Source: Desulfuromusa sp. (lineage in GTDB: Bacteria > Desulfobacterota > Desulfuromonadia > Desulfuromonadales > Geopsychrobacteraceae). From it: a DNA stretch of 6,902 nucleotides. Position numbers and translations under genes: made by a program. The stretch lies in contig JAOZLQ010000123.1 of NCBI GenBank assembly GCA_029934755.1, positions 1 to 6,902 of the forward strand, in the 5' to 3' direction. This document shows, piece after piece, positions 1 to 6,379 of this stretch (its first letter is position 1; each line of letters begins with the position of its first letter). Under the pieces are notes generated by a model. The model made no database searches. It was not told the origin of the DNA and saw nothing but the letters and a program-made list of their open reading frames with translations.

Positions 1-114
1 GATATCAAACCTTATGTTGAAAAATTTGATGCTGTGGAAGAAAGTACTTCCGGTTGGTTAGAAGCCAGTACCGAGGATGTTACCAAGAAACGTTCTGATA
101 GCAGATTCGAGTAA
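1..114 (+). CDS. C-terminal fragment of a TrmO/TsaA-like tRNA m6t6A37 methyltransferase (5' end outside window)
   Basis: An open frame runs from the left edge to a TAA at 112-114, giving 37 residues that begin DIKPYVEKFD and continue to SGWLEAS. The DIKPYv..FD block followed by a GWL stretch is characteristic of the C-terminal part of the TsaA/YaeB (UPF0066) beta-barrel domain. In TrmO this domain methylates N6-threonylcarbamoyladenosine at position 37 of certain tRNAs, using S-adenosylmethionine, in the cytoplasm. The tail after GWL is short and charged, so this looks like the short single-domain form rather than the longer E. coli-type protein. The stop codon lies only 3 bp from the stop of the convergent M23 peptidase gene. 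The call rests on one short block recognised from memory; the start, catalytic region and full length are not visible. Confidence 0.62.
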   Translation, partial: DIKPYVEKFDAVEESTSGWLEASTEDVTKKRSDSRFE

Positions 115-117
115 TGA

Positions 118-945
118 TTATGGTTCCTGAGCCATTGGTGGGACAACCAAGGCCGGATCAAGCCGCTGGTCAAACCAGTTGATCCGCCAGTCAAGATGAG
201 GGCCGGTGACCCGCCCGGTTGCGCCGACCTCAGCAATAACCTCTCCTTGAGCGATCTGATCGCCAACCTTGACAAGAATTTTATCCAGATGGAGAAAAGT
301 AGAAGAAAGCCCATGCCCATGATCCAGGATCAGGGTTGCCCCGGAAAAGAACATCCCCGGATGTGCTAGAGTGACTACCCCTCCTGCCGGGGCTTTGACC
401 GGTGTCCCTGTTGCAGCCGCAATATCGATACCAAAGTGAGGACGACGGGGTTCGCCATTGAGGATCCTCTGACTACCATAAATGCCGCTGATACGACCAA
501 TCACTGGCCAGACAAAACTCTCCTGAAAATTCAACCGGTCGCTGTTCTGTCGCCGGGCTTTTGCAATCCCCTTTGCCTCTTGTCCGATCCGGCGCAGGTC
601 TTCCTTGGTTGGATTCATCATCCGCTTACTGATGCCGTTGATTTTCTGGATATCATATTGACGCTTTTTGAGGGTGATTTGATGCAGATGTTTTGTCCCG
701 TCAGGATCAATCAGAGTCAGAGTTTGCTCAAGTGATACATCACGACCAAAACCAAAAATAAAAGATCCGTCCGGGGAAATTTTCAGTTTTCGCTCACCGT
801 AATAGACCTGACTTCCCGGACTGACCTGGCCATGCATCAATCCGCTCTGAATAGGGGAACCTTCCAGCTGTAGTTCGGCAAAGCTGAATGTTGGAGAACC
901 GAAGAATAAAACAATAACGAAAATATTAAAAAGATAACGTTTCAT
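118..945 (-). CDS. Secreted M23 (LytM/lysostaphin-type) murein endopeptidase, HxD variant
   Basis: This 275-residue protein starts with a typical Sec signal peptide (basic MKR, hydrophobic residues 5-20, probable cleavage near SFA at 21-23). An N-terminal beta-rich domain follows (about 24-100, with G..PGSQVYYG and DGSFIFGFGRD). Next come a charged helical linker (about 112-140) and the M23 peptidase domain (about 145-265). The first metal motif is intact as HFGID (H170, D174), and the FLHLDK block carries the expected histidine (H219). The final motif, normally HxH, reads H250-L-D252 within GPHLDW, so aspartate replaces the usual second-histidine zinc ligand. Members of the family cleave peptide crosslinks in peptidoglycan or, when degenerate, act as amidase activators. 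The other residues are intact here, so a periplasmic endopeptidase is the more likely role. The ATG at 943-945 is the only start that includes the signal peptide; the Shine-Dalgarno sequence upstream is weak (TGGG). Confidence 0.9.
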   Translation of the reverse strand: MKRYLFNIFVIVLFFGSPTFSFAELQLEGSPIQSGLMHGQVSPGSQVYYGERKLKISPDGSFIFGFGRDVSLEQTLTLIDPDGTKHLHQITLKKRQYDIQKINGISKRMMNPTKEDLRRIGQEAKGIAKARRQNSDRLNFQESFVWPVIGRISGIYGSQRILNGEPRRPHFGIDIAAATGTPVKAPAGGVVTLAHPGMFFSGATLILDHGHGLSSTFLHLDKILVKVGDQIAQGEVIAEVGATGRVTGPHLDWRINWFDQRLDPALVVPPMAQEP

Positions 946-980
946 TTAAAACCCATGATTGCTACTGAGCTGCCGCTCAA

Positions 981-1025
981 TCCTTCTCCATGAGGGAGAA
1001 GGTGGCCGTAGGCCGGATGAGGGGG
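981..1025 (+). repeat. REP-like unit 1 (plus orientation)
   Basis: CCTTCTCC (982-989) and GGAGAAGG (995-1002) form an 8-bp perfect stem around the loop ATGAG. A tail, GTGGCCGTAGGCCGGATGAGGG, follows and contains a second small palindrome (GGCC, GTA, GGCC at 1004-1014). The CGTAGGCCGGAT core is reminiscent of enterobacterial REP sequences, but the complementary arm that would complete such a REP is absent. The resemblance may be coincidental. Confidence 0.72.
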
Positions 1026-1081
1026 AAACCCTGTGGAGTTATCTGAAAGAAATAAGCCATTTTGGTAATACCGCAACGCTA

Positions 1082-1120
1082 CCCCCCTCACCCTGACCCT
1101 CTCCCTCATGGAGAGGGGAA
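1082..1120 (-). repeat. REP-like unit 2 (minus orientation)
   Basis: CCCTCTCC (1097-1104) and GGAGAGGG (1110-1117) form an 8-bp stem around CTCAT. Read on the minus strand, the unit matches unit 1 through the hairpin and again at the GTGAGGGGG tail. It lacks about 9 bp of the GGCC-containing middle part of unit 1. Position 2 of the arms differs from unit 1 on both sides (G/C for A/T), so base pairing is kept; this compensatory pattern suggests the hairpin itself is selected. Confidence 0.72.
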
Positions 1121-1173
1121 TACTCAGAACATGGTGGAAGATTTAATCCTGATCAGATTTTAAATTGCTGCCC

Positions 1174-4100
1174 CTATTTACTGCTGATATTGAATTCAAC
1201 CCGGCTTACTACCCCATCTTTGGGAGGCTGATAGATATCCGACTTTTTAAGAAAAAGTCGTGGTTTTATTTCTTCATTGACCGCAACCAAAGCATCACGA
1301 ACTGCCATAGCTCGTGCTTTTGCTAATCCCTGAAGCTGTTCTTCTTCGACCAGAACATTTGCTAACAATAGCTTTTCCATCTCTGGATCGGGCAGTTTCT
1401 TCAGCATTCGGACAACATTTCGCGGTCGGGGAAACTCAGCTTCCTTGTAAACGGTCAACAGGACGTCATGGTACTCTTCAGCACCGATAACAATGTCTTC
1501 TTTTGCTGCTGGGGCAGCACCGTCCTCTACCAGCTCTCTCCATTTAGTATTAACCAGCATCTGTCGTAGCTGTTCTTGCCGATAGCCCTCGGGATCTAGC
1601 TCCTTGTCAGTAAAACCACTGATTTCTAATGTTAATGCGGGTCGTTTGACGAGCATTTCCGCCAAAGATTCCAGTTTTGACACCTGCCCTTCATCAATTT
1701 TGACGATTCCACTGGCAAAGCTGATGCCGGTGAAATCTTCATCCCCGCCGAGCATTGAAGAGAGGAGAGCGAATGGCGATGTCGCAGCTTTAACCAGCAG
1801 GTTTTTGAGGATGGTAAAGATAACACCGCCGATACTGAAATCAGGGTCATTCATATCACCAGAAATAGGGATATCAAGGTGGATTTCATCATTGCTGTCT
1901 TTAAGCAGGGCAATAGCGAAGGCAACAGGAAGGGACGTTGCCTTGTCGCTTTCAACCGAATCTCCAAAGGTAAATTGATCGATCATGACCTTGTTTGTTG
2001 CTTTGATTTTTTGATGTTCAATCTGGTAGTTCAGGTCGAGGTTCAGTTTTCCCTTATCGATGACATAGCCAAGGTAAGTGCCAGAATAAGGGGTCATCGG
2101 TGTCAGATCGATATCTTTGAAGCTGAGGGTCAGATCAGTGAACAGATCCTGGCTTAAAGGATTGATTTTCCCACTGACAGTCAGAGGCGAATGGTTTTCC
2201 AGCTGGCCGCGTAGGTCAACATCGGCCTGCATCTGCTCATCAGAAGATAATCCGGTGACCCGACCGCCTAATTTATACATGGTGGTTGAGAAAGTACTGG
2301 ATAGCTGCCGGTCGATAAAGGAAACGGTTCCTCCCTGCAGTGTCAGGGTGTCAATCTGGATATCAAGCGGTGGTTCTGCCGGAGTTGCTGTTTCAACGAT
2401 AACCGTTTCTTCGACACCGGATGGTTTATTGTCGGTTTCTTTGACATCAGTTTCGATCTCGTTTGCAGTTAAACTGCTCAGATTGACTTGCCCCTCTTGG
2501 GTGATCTGGATATTGGTCAGATAGTCACTGAGGACAACGTCTTTGACGTGGAATGAAAGAGGGGAAATTCCCCCTTCAATACCATCAAGGCTGAGATTTT
2601 TCCAAATGAGCAACTCTCCGTCGCCGATGGGATCACGTAAATCAAAATTATCAATGTTTATTTTCCCGGAAAAATTGCCGTTGAGCTTGTCCGGTTGCTG
2701 ATCGAGGTTGATTGCCAGAGTTGAGTAGAACTTGCCATCTTTTAAATTGATATTGAGATCTTCTGGAACAAAATTATTAAAAAACGCCAGAGGGAAAGCT
2801 GTAATTTTAGTTTGTGCTTGGAGCTGTAGGGGCGTGTGAACAACTGTGCCGTCAACTTTAATGCTCCCCTTTTTCCCGACCTTTGCGGCAAGAGAGAAGG
2901 GACTTTTTTCAGCAACGGGGTAACTGAGATTTTCTGCATGAAGATTGAAATCAGGAATGTTGACCCGTGGTTTTTTGACTAAGCTGAAATCTGTGAACAG
3001 TAGCTTGAATTTTTGTAGATCAAGTTTTTCAACCAGGATATTCCAGGGAACACTTGGTTCAATGTCTTCCTCTGGAGCCACACTGTCAGCCGGTGGTTGT
3101 TTTCGTAACAGTTGCAATGGTGAAAAACTGCCATCGGCTAACCGAGTTGCTTTGATATCTCCACCATGCAATTCGATGCGACCAAGATTGATATCCTGCT
3201 GCTGCAGGTCAAAGGAACTGTCGCTGATACTGAAATCGGATAAGGTAAACTGATCCTTGCCGGAGAAGGGAACCAATAAATCACTCAGGGTCAACTGTGC
3301 CTGTTGAACCTGGAAATTGCCATTTTCGGAGTAGATCATTTGTCCAGCAAGATTAAGTGTTCCCTCGATTGGAGCGGTTAATAGTCCTTCCAAATAGGGA
3401 TAGTAGGGTTTCAAAGATAGATTGTTGGCACTTAAATCCATATCTGCCGTTGCTGGATTGAGTCCCAGTTCACCGTTGATATTGATGGTAAAATTACGGT
3501 CGGTTTGCAACTGCAGGATTGCCGCAGTTTTTTGTTTCTGGTGAGTTGAAAGATGGTTCAATTCAAAGCTTGTTAAGTGAATCTCTTCAGCAAATCCACC
3601 TGGGACAAACTCATCACGATAATGAATCTGACCATCAATCAATGCGAGTTTTTCAATGGTCAGGAGCGGCAAGCTGCCTGTCTCCTCACCTTCCGCTGTC
3701 TTCTCTTCTGCCACGATGGAGGTTGTCTCTTTGACCGGAGCAATGCGCTGGAAATTCCAACGCCCTGAACTGTCCCGATTAACAAAAAATTCTGGATCAT
3801 AAATATCGAGGGAGACCAGGTTGAAATCCTGGGTGAAGATATCCGCCCAATCGAGATTGAGGATCAGAGTCGGTAGATAGAATAGTTCCTGACCATCCAG
3901 TTCACGCAGATCAATGTCAGAGAGGGCTAGTTCACCGCCGAGTAGCAATCTGGGTTTTTCGGTTTTAGAAACATGGTAGGAGAGATCAATGCCGCAATCA
4001 AGAAGACCATTATTGACCTCTATTGGTAATGGGATCGGTGAATGAAATGCGTAGTAGGCTAGATCGACATTACTTAAGTTCAGAAAAAGGTCAGTTTCCA

Positions 4101-4752
4101 ATGAATCGTGAAATGGTTTTAGTTGTCCATCGGCATGGATTTCCGCCCCGTTCAACAACAGGTACAGTGACGGCTCAACGTAATCATCGGTCAGATAGGG
4201 GATATTACCGATAAAGGGAACGCCCAATGCCAGTTCACGAATCTGGTGCTGCGATTTTTTCTCCGAAGTTTGATCGGTAAAATCGACACTGCCGCCAGTC
4301 AGGACAATATTATTCAGCGAAAAATGGAACGGTTTTTTCGGTTCAGTGGCCACCGGTTCGGACTCATTGCTGCCCATTTGGGTGAAATCAGAAAAATTGA
4401 ATTCTTGCTTACCAAGGAGTTCAATATTGACAAACGGGTCATCCAGTTCAACGCGGTCAAGAATAATTGCTTGCTTAAAGATCGAGTTGACACTGCCGGA
4501 GAGCATCAATCTTTTGCAGGTAACAAAAGCCTGATCACTATTTTGTTCGGTCAGCTTTGTTCCACTGATTTCAACCGTCAGCGTAAAAGGGTTGAAGAAT
4601 ACTTTTTCAATCGTTAGAGTACGGCTAGTATTTTCGGCAATCCAATGACTTCCCTGCTTTTTGATCTGCCAGGGAACAATCAGCATTGTTGAAAGGATTA
4701 ATCCAAAAATAACTGCAACCGAAATTAGAGTAATTTTTATCCAGCGGGGCAT
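1174..4752 (-). CDS. DUF748 / AsmA-clan inner-membrane-anchored periplasmic protein
   Basis: This 1192-residue protein has a short basic N-terminus, one transmembrane helix (about 7-27) and then a long periplasmic region of amphipathic beta strands. A module of the form hydrophobic-x-I-x-x-L-x-L-x-G-x-V-x-F-x-D recurs near residues 145-160, 365-380, 572-588 and 797-814. Acidic, Pro/Glu-rich linkers precede each copy. Residues about 885-1000 carry the DUF748 signature: PYSGTYLGY, D.F.FGD.VES, LPVAFAIALLKD, LDIPISGDMNDPDF, then a hydrophobic stretch ending in TSPFALL. Residues about 1015-1190 look OmpA-like (LEISGFTD, later AKARAMAVRDAL). AsmA-clan proteins such as TamB, YhdP and YdbH are thought to be grooved bridges that carry phospholipid from inner to outer membrane. 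A similar envelope role is inferred here; the substrate is unknown. The ATG at 4750-4752 has a strong AAGGAGGG 6 nt upstream. Confidence 0.88.
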   Translation of the reverse strand: MPRWIKITLISVAVIFGLILSTMLIVPWQIKKQGSHWIAENTSRTLTIEKVFFNPFTLTVEISGTKLTEQNSDQAFVTCKRLMLSGSVNSIFKQAIILDRVELDDPFVNIELLGKQEFNFSDFTQMGSNESEPVATEPKKPFHFSLNNIVLTGGSVDFTDQTSEKKSQHQIRELALGVPFIGNIPYLTDDYVEPSLYLLLNGAEIHADGQLKPFHDSLETDLFLNLSNVDLAYYAFHSPIPLPIEVNNGLLDCGIDLSYHVSKTEKPRLLLGGELALSDIDLRELDGQELFYLPTLILNLDWADIFTQDFNLVSLDIYDPEFFVNRDSSGRWNFQRIAPVKETTSIVAEEKTAEGEETGSLPLLTIEKLALIDGQIHYRDEFVPGGFAEEIHLTSFELNHLSTHQKQKTAAILQLQTDRNFTININGELGLNPATADMDLSANNLSLKPYYPYLEGLLTAPIEGTLNLAGQMIYSENGNFQVQQAQLTLSDLLVPFSGKDQFTLSDFSISDSSFDLQQQDINLGRIELHGGDIKATRLADGSFSPLQLLRKQPPADSVAPEEDIEPSVPWNILVEKLDLQKFKLLFTDFSLVKKPRVNIPDFNLHAENLSYPVAEKSPFSLAAKVGKKGSIKVDGTVVHTPLQLQAQTKITAFPLAFFNNFVPEDLNINLKDGKFYSTLAINLDQQPDKLNGNFSGKINIDNFDLRDPIGDGELLIWKNLSLDGIEGGISPLSFHVKDVVLSDYLTNIQITQEGQVNLSSLTANEIETDVKETDNKPSGVEETVIVETATPAEPPLDIQIDTLTLQGGTVSFIDRQLSSTFSTTMYKLGGRVTGLSSDEQMQADVDLRGQLENHSPLTVSGKINPLSQDLFTDLTLSFKDIDLTPMTPYSGTYLGYVIDKGKLNLDLNYQIEHQKIKATNKVMIDQFTFGDSVESDKATSLPVAFAIALLKDSNDEIHLDIPISGDMNDPDFSIGGVIFTILKNLLVKAATSPFALLSSMLGGDEDFTGISFASGIVKIDEGQVSKLESLAEMLVKRPALTLEISGFTDKELDPEGYRQEQLRQMLVNTKWRELVEDGAAPAAKEDIVIGAEEYHDVLLTVYKEAEFPRPRNVVRMLKKLPDPEMEKLLLANVLVEEEQLQGLAKARAMAVRDALVAVNEEIKPRLFLKKSDIYQPPKDGVVSRVEFNISSK

Positions 4753-4758
4753 AGTTTT

Positions 4759-4766
4759 CCCTCCTT
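4759..4766 (-). promoter_or_regulatory. Ribosome binding site of the DUF748 gene
   Basis: The minus strand reads AAGGAGGG, 6 nt before the ATG at 4752-4750. It is a near-perfect Shine-Dalgarno sequence and fixes the start of the gene just before its membrane anchor. Confidence 0.85.
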
Positions 4767-4785
4767 GGCAATATTTTTAGAGTCT

Positions 4786-4815
4786 ACCATAATGTAAAAG
4801 GAATCTTTGAGGCAA
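4786..4815 (-). promoter_or_regulatory. Possible weak sigma70 promoter for the DUF748 gene
   Basis: On the minus strand TTGCCT (4815-4810) is separated by 18 nt from TATGGT (4791-4786). Each box matches 4 of 6 consensus bases. The placement, ending about 34 nt before the start codon, suits transcription of the minus-strand gene, but such matches arise easily in AT-rich sequence. Confidence 0.28.
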
Positions 4816-4849
4816 ATATAACTTTAATAGTTTCCTTTTGGTGGTTAAT

Positions 4850-4855
4850 AAGGAT
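4850..4855 (+). promoter_or_regulatory. Ribosome binding site of the aminopeptidase P gene
   Basis: AAGGAT lies 5 nt before the ATG at 4861. It is a moderate Shine-Dalgarno match and supports this ATG as the start. Confidence 0.65.
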
Positions 4856-4860
4856 CACTT

Positions 4861-6252
4861 ATGTTTGCAACCGAAATTTATCAAGAACGTCGACGGAAAT
4901 TAGTCCAACAGATCAACGATGGGTTAATCTTGCTGCTTGGAAATAGTGATTCCCCATTTAACTCGGCAGACAATTGCTACCGTTTCCGCCAAGACAGCAG
5001 CTTTCTCTATTTTTGCGGGCTGGATCAGCCAGAATTGGCAATCTTGCTGGATACTGATTCCGGGGAGGAAATTTTATTCGGTCGGCAGCAGAGTCTCAAT
5101 GATGTCATCTGGAGTGGCTTACAACCATCACTACAGAGCCAAGCTGAGCGAGTTGGTCTTTCTGCCGCAAACACAATCGATAATCTGGAGGATGTGCTCA
5201 CCTCAGCAACCACTGCGGGAAGAACTGTTCACTACCTGCCAAGCTGTCGCGCTGACAATAAAAACACGCTGGGGAGACTGCTGAGAAAAAATATTGCCGC
5301 GGTCGATAAGGATGTTTCACCGGCTTTGATTAAGGCCGTTGTCACTCTCCGCTCAATTAAGGGGAAAGAGGAAATAGCAGAACTCGATACTGCCGCCGAT
5401 CTCGGCTATCAACTCCATACCACCGCAATGGTGATGGCGAAAGAAGGGATTTACGAATGGGAGATTGCCGGAGAATTGGAAGCGATGGCCATTCGTGCTG
5501 GAAGGATGCTCTCTTTCCCGCCAATTGTCACCACTCATGGAGAAACCCTCCACAACCACCAACGAGGTAATCAATTGCGCAATGGGGATCTGCTGCTGGT
5601 TGATTGTGGTGTTGAGAGTCCTCTTCACTACGCCTCAGATCATACCCGAACCACTTCGGTTGGGGGCAAGTTCAGCTCTCAGCAGCGCGATATCTATCAG
5701 ATTGTTTTGGCTTGTATGATGCGGTCGCGAGAACTGATCCGCCCTGGAATTCCTTATCGGGATGTCCACTTAGAAGCCTGTCGAACCTTGGTCAAAGGTT
5801 TATACGCTCTCGGATTAATGCAAGGAGAGATTGACCAGGCAGTTGCTGATGGTGCTCATGCTCTATTCATGCCTCATGGCCTGGGACACCAACTGGGGCT
5901 GGATGTTCATGATATGGAAGATCTCGGTGAAGATTATGTTGGTTACGATGATCAGACTCAGCGTTCTACACAGTTTGGACTTTCCGGGCTACGGTTAGGG
6001 CGTGAACTGCAAGAAAATTTTGTTCTGACGGTGGAACCGGGGATCTATTTTATCCCAAAATTAATTCAGCAATGGGAAGAGGAAAGTCGACATGCTGAAT
6101 TTATTAATTATACTCGAGTAGCGGAGTATCTTGATTTTGGCGGGATTCGTCTGGAGGATGATCTTTTGGTCACGAAGGGGGGGAATCGTCTTCTCGGTCG
6201 GCCAATTCCTTTACAAATTGATGAGATTGAAAAAAGAGTAGTGACAAGCTGA
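4861..6252 (+). CDS. pepP: Aminopeptidase P family (M24B) Xaa-Pro aminopeptidase
   Basis: This 463-residue cytoplasmic enzyme removes the N-terminal residue of peptides whose second residue is proline, using a dinuclear metal centre (typically Mn). Residues about 1-150 form the AMP_N (creatinase-like) domain, including FRQDSSFLYFCGL. Residues about 170-445 form the pita-bread M24 catalytic domain. All five expected metal ligands are visible: D248 in LLLVDCG, D260 in SDHTRT, H343 in HGLGHQLGLDVHD, E392 in VEPGIYF and E432 in GIRLEDD. The supporting histidines H339 and H350 are also present. A segment of about 30 residues (398-428) lies between VEPG and GIRLEDD, as in the longer PepP-type homologues. 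There is no signal peptide, and the length matches PepP (about 440-470). The gene is transcribed away from the DUF748 gene and precedes dppA by 127 bp. Substrate preference within M24B is inferred from the family. Confidence 0.92.
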   Translation: MFATEIYQERRRKLVQQINDGLILLLGNSDSPFNSADNCYRFRQDSSFLYFCGLDQPELAILLDTDSGEEILFGRQQSLNDVIWSGLQPSLQSQAERVGLSAANTIDNLEDVLTSATTAGRTVHYLPSCRADNKNTLGRLLRKNIAAVDKDVSPALIKAVVTLRSIKGKEEIAELDTAADLGYQLHTTAMVMAKEGIYEWEIAGELEAMAIRAGRMLSFPPIVTTHGETLHNHQRGNQLRNGDLLLVDCGVESPLHYASDHTRTTSVGGKFSSQQRDIYQIVLACMMRSRELIRPGIPYRDVHLEACRTLVKGLYALGLMQGEIDQAVADGAHALFMPHGLGHQLGLDVHDMEDLGEDYVGYDDQTQRSTQFGLSGLRLGRELQENFVLTVEPGIYFIPKLIQQWEEESRHAEFINYTRVAEYLDFGGIRLEDDLLVTKGGNRLLGRPIPLQIDEIEKRVVTS

Positions 6253-6272
6253 TGAATATAGTTTGGATTTTC

Positions 6273-6301
6273 TTGACAACATTTTGATCTCTCTATACAT
6301 T
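6273..6301 (+). promoter_or_regulatory. Sigma70-type promoter upstream of dppA
   Basis: A perfect -35 box TTGACA (6273-6278) is followed after exactly 17 nt by TACATT (6296-6301), a 4-of-6 match to the -10 consensus. Transcription would start near 6308 and give a leader of roughly 70 nt before the dppA start. This is the best promoter match in the window and suggests dppA is transcribed independently of the aminopeptidase gene. Confidence 0.65.
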
Positions 6302-6331
6302 TTTTTCTTGGACAAAGCTTTAATGAGTTAT

Positions 6332-6358
6332 TGTGACGTCATCCGGTTTTGTCTCACA
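6332..6358 (+). promoter_or_regulatory. Palindromic elements in the predicted dppA leader
   Basis: TGACGTCA (6334-6341) is an 8-bp perfect palindrome just downstream of the predicted transcription start. TGTGA (6332-6336) is also complementary to TCACA (6354-6358) across 17 nt. Either could be an operator half-site arrangement or a weak leader hairpin. No regulator can be named from this alone. Confidence 0.25.
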
Positions 6359-6363
6359 CTTCA

Positions 6364-6371
6364 AGAGGAGG
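6364..6371 (+). promoter_or_regulatory. Ribosome binding site of dppA
   Basis: AGAGGAGG ends 8 nt before the ATG at 6380. This strong Shine-Dalgarno sequence, directly before a signal peptide, sets the start of the gene. Confidence 0.85.
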
Positions 6372-6379
6372 CTTCAATA

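Larger units (their letters stand above)
981..1120. repeat. Inverted pair of REP-like palindromic repeats (BIME- or MITE-like element)
   Basis: Two related GA-rich palindromic units lie in opposite orientation around a spacer of about 55 bp (1026-1080). The 15-mer TCTCCATGAGGGAGA occurs on the plus strand at 985-999 and on the minus strand at 1100-1114. TGAGGGGG at 1018-1025 is exactly complementary to CCCCCTCA at 1083-1090. Each unit can form its own hairpin, and the two units can also pair with each other as one large interrupted stem. The position, strictly between two genes, and the structure resemble REP/BIME elements, which RAYT-type transposases are thought to spread. In a transcript such structures can protect upstream mRNA or weaken transcription. 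No transposase gene is present in the window. Confidence 0.78.
946..1173. other. Intergenic region between the DUF748 and M23 genes
   Basis: This 228-bp gap separates two minus-strand genes and contains no coding frame I can support. Its middle is filled by the inverted REP-like pair. The flanks are AT-richer: the segment near 1141-1166 contains CTGATCAG with weak flanking complementarity but no T-tract, so it is not a convincing terminator. I found no good sigma70 promoter for the M23 gene. Co-transcription with the upstream DUF748 gene through the repeat is therefore possible but unproven. Confidence 0.7.
4753..4860. promoter_or_regulatory. Divergent intergenic region carrying start signals for the DUF748 and aminopeptidase P genes
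   Basis: This 108-bp AT-rich segment separates two divergently transcribed genes and must hold the signals for both unless the promoters lie inside coding sequence. Both ribosome binding sites are clear. On the plus strand I saw AT-rich -10-like boxes (for example TATAAC at 4817-4822), but none paired with a convincing -35. I found no strong operator-like inverted repeat. Confidence 0.6.

Noticed and set aside
135..150. TTGGT/ACCAA hairpin just inside the M23 gene, considered as a terminator for the TrmO-like gene
   Set aside because: The stem is only 5 bp with a 6-nt loop and no T-run follows. It lies in coding sequence and is expected by chance.
436..735. Open plus-strand frame of 99 codons opposite the M23 gene
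   Set aside because: It overlaps the conserved coding sequence of the peptidase on the other strand and its product has no family features.
981..1120. The two repeat units considered as a small CRISPR array
   Set aside because: There are only two units, they are inverted relative to each other, they are internally palindromic, and no cas gene is present.
1141..1170. CTGATCAG with weakly complementary AT-rich flanks, considered as a terminator of the DUF748 gene
   Set aside because: The stem is short and AT-rich, needs a bulge to extend, and no T-tract follows on the minus strand.
1604..2524. Several open plus-strand frames of about 90-135 codons opposite the DUF748 gene
   Set aside because: They lie wholly antisense to a well-supported long gene, have no good ribosome binding sites that I saw, and their translations show no recognisable domain or motif.
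4937..5719. Alternative frames inside the aminopeptidase P gene on both strands
   Set aside because: The gene has all five metal ligands in one uninterrupted frame of the expected length, so the other frames are shadows.
6300..6306. Run of seven T after the aminopeptidase P gene, considered as an intrinsic terminator
   Set aside because: No GC-rich hairpin precedes it. It overlaps the -10 region of the predicted dppA promoter, which explains the AT-richness.
6332..6358. TGTGA...TCACA as a CRP/FNR-type operator
   Set aside because: CRP sites separate these half-sites by 6 bp; here the spacing is 17 bp, so it is not a standard site.
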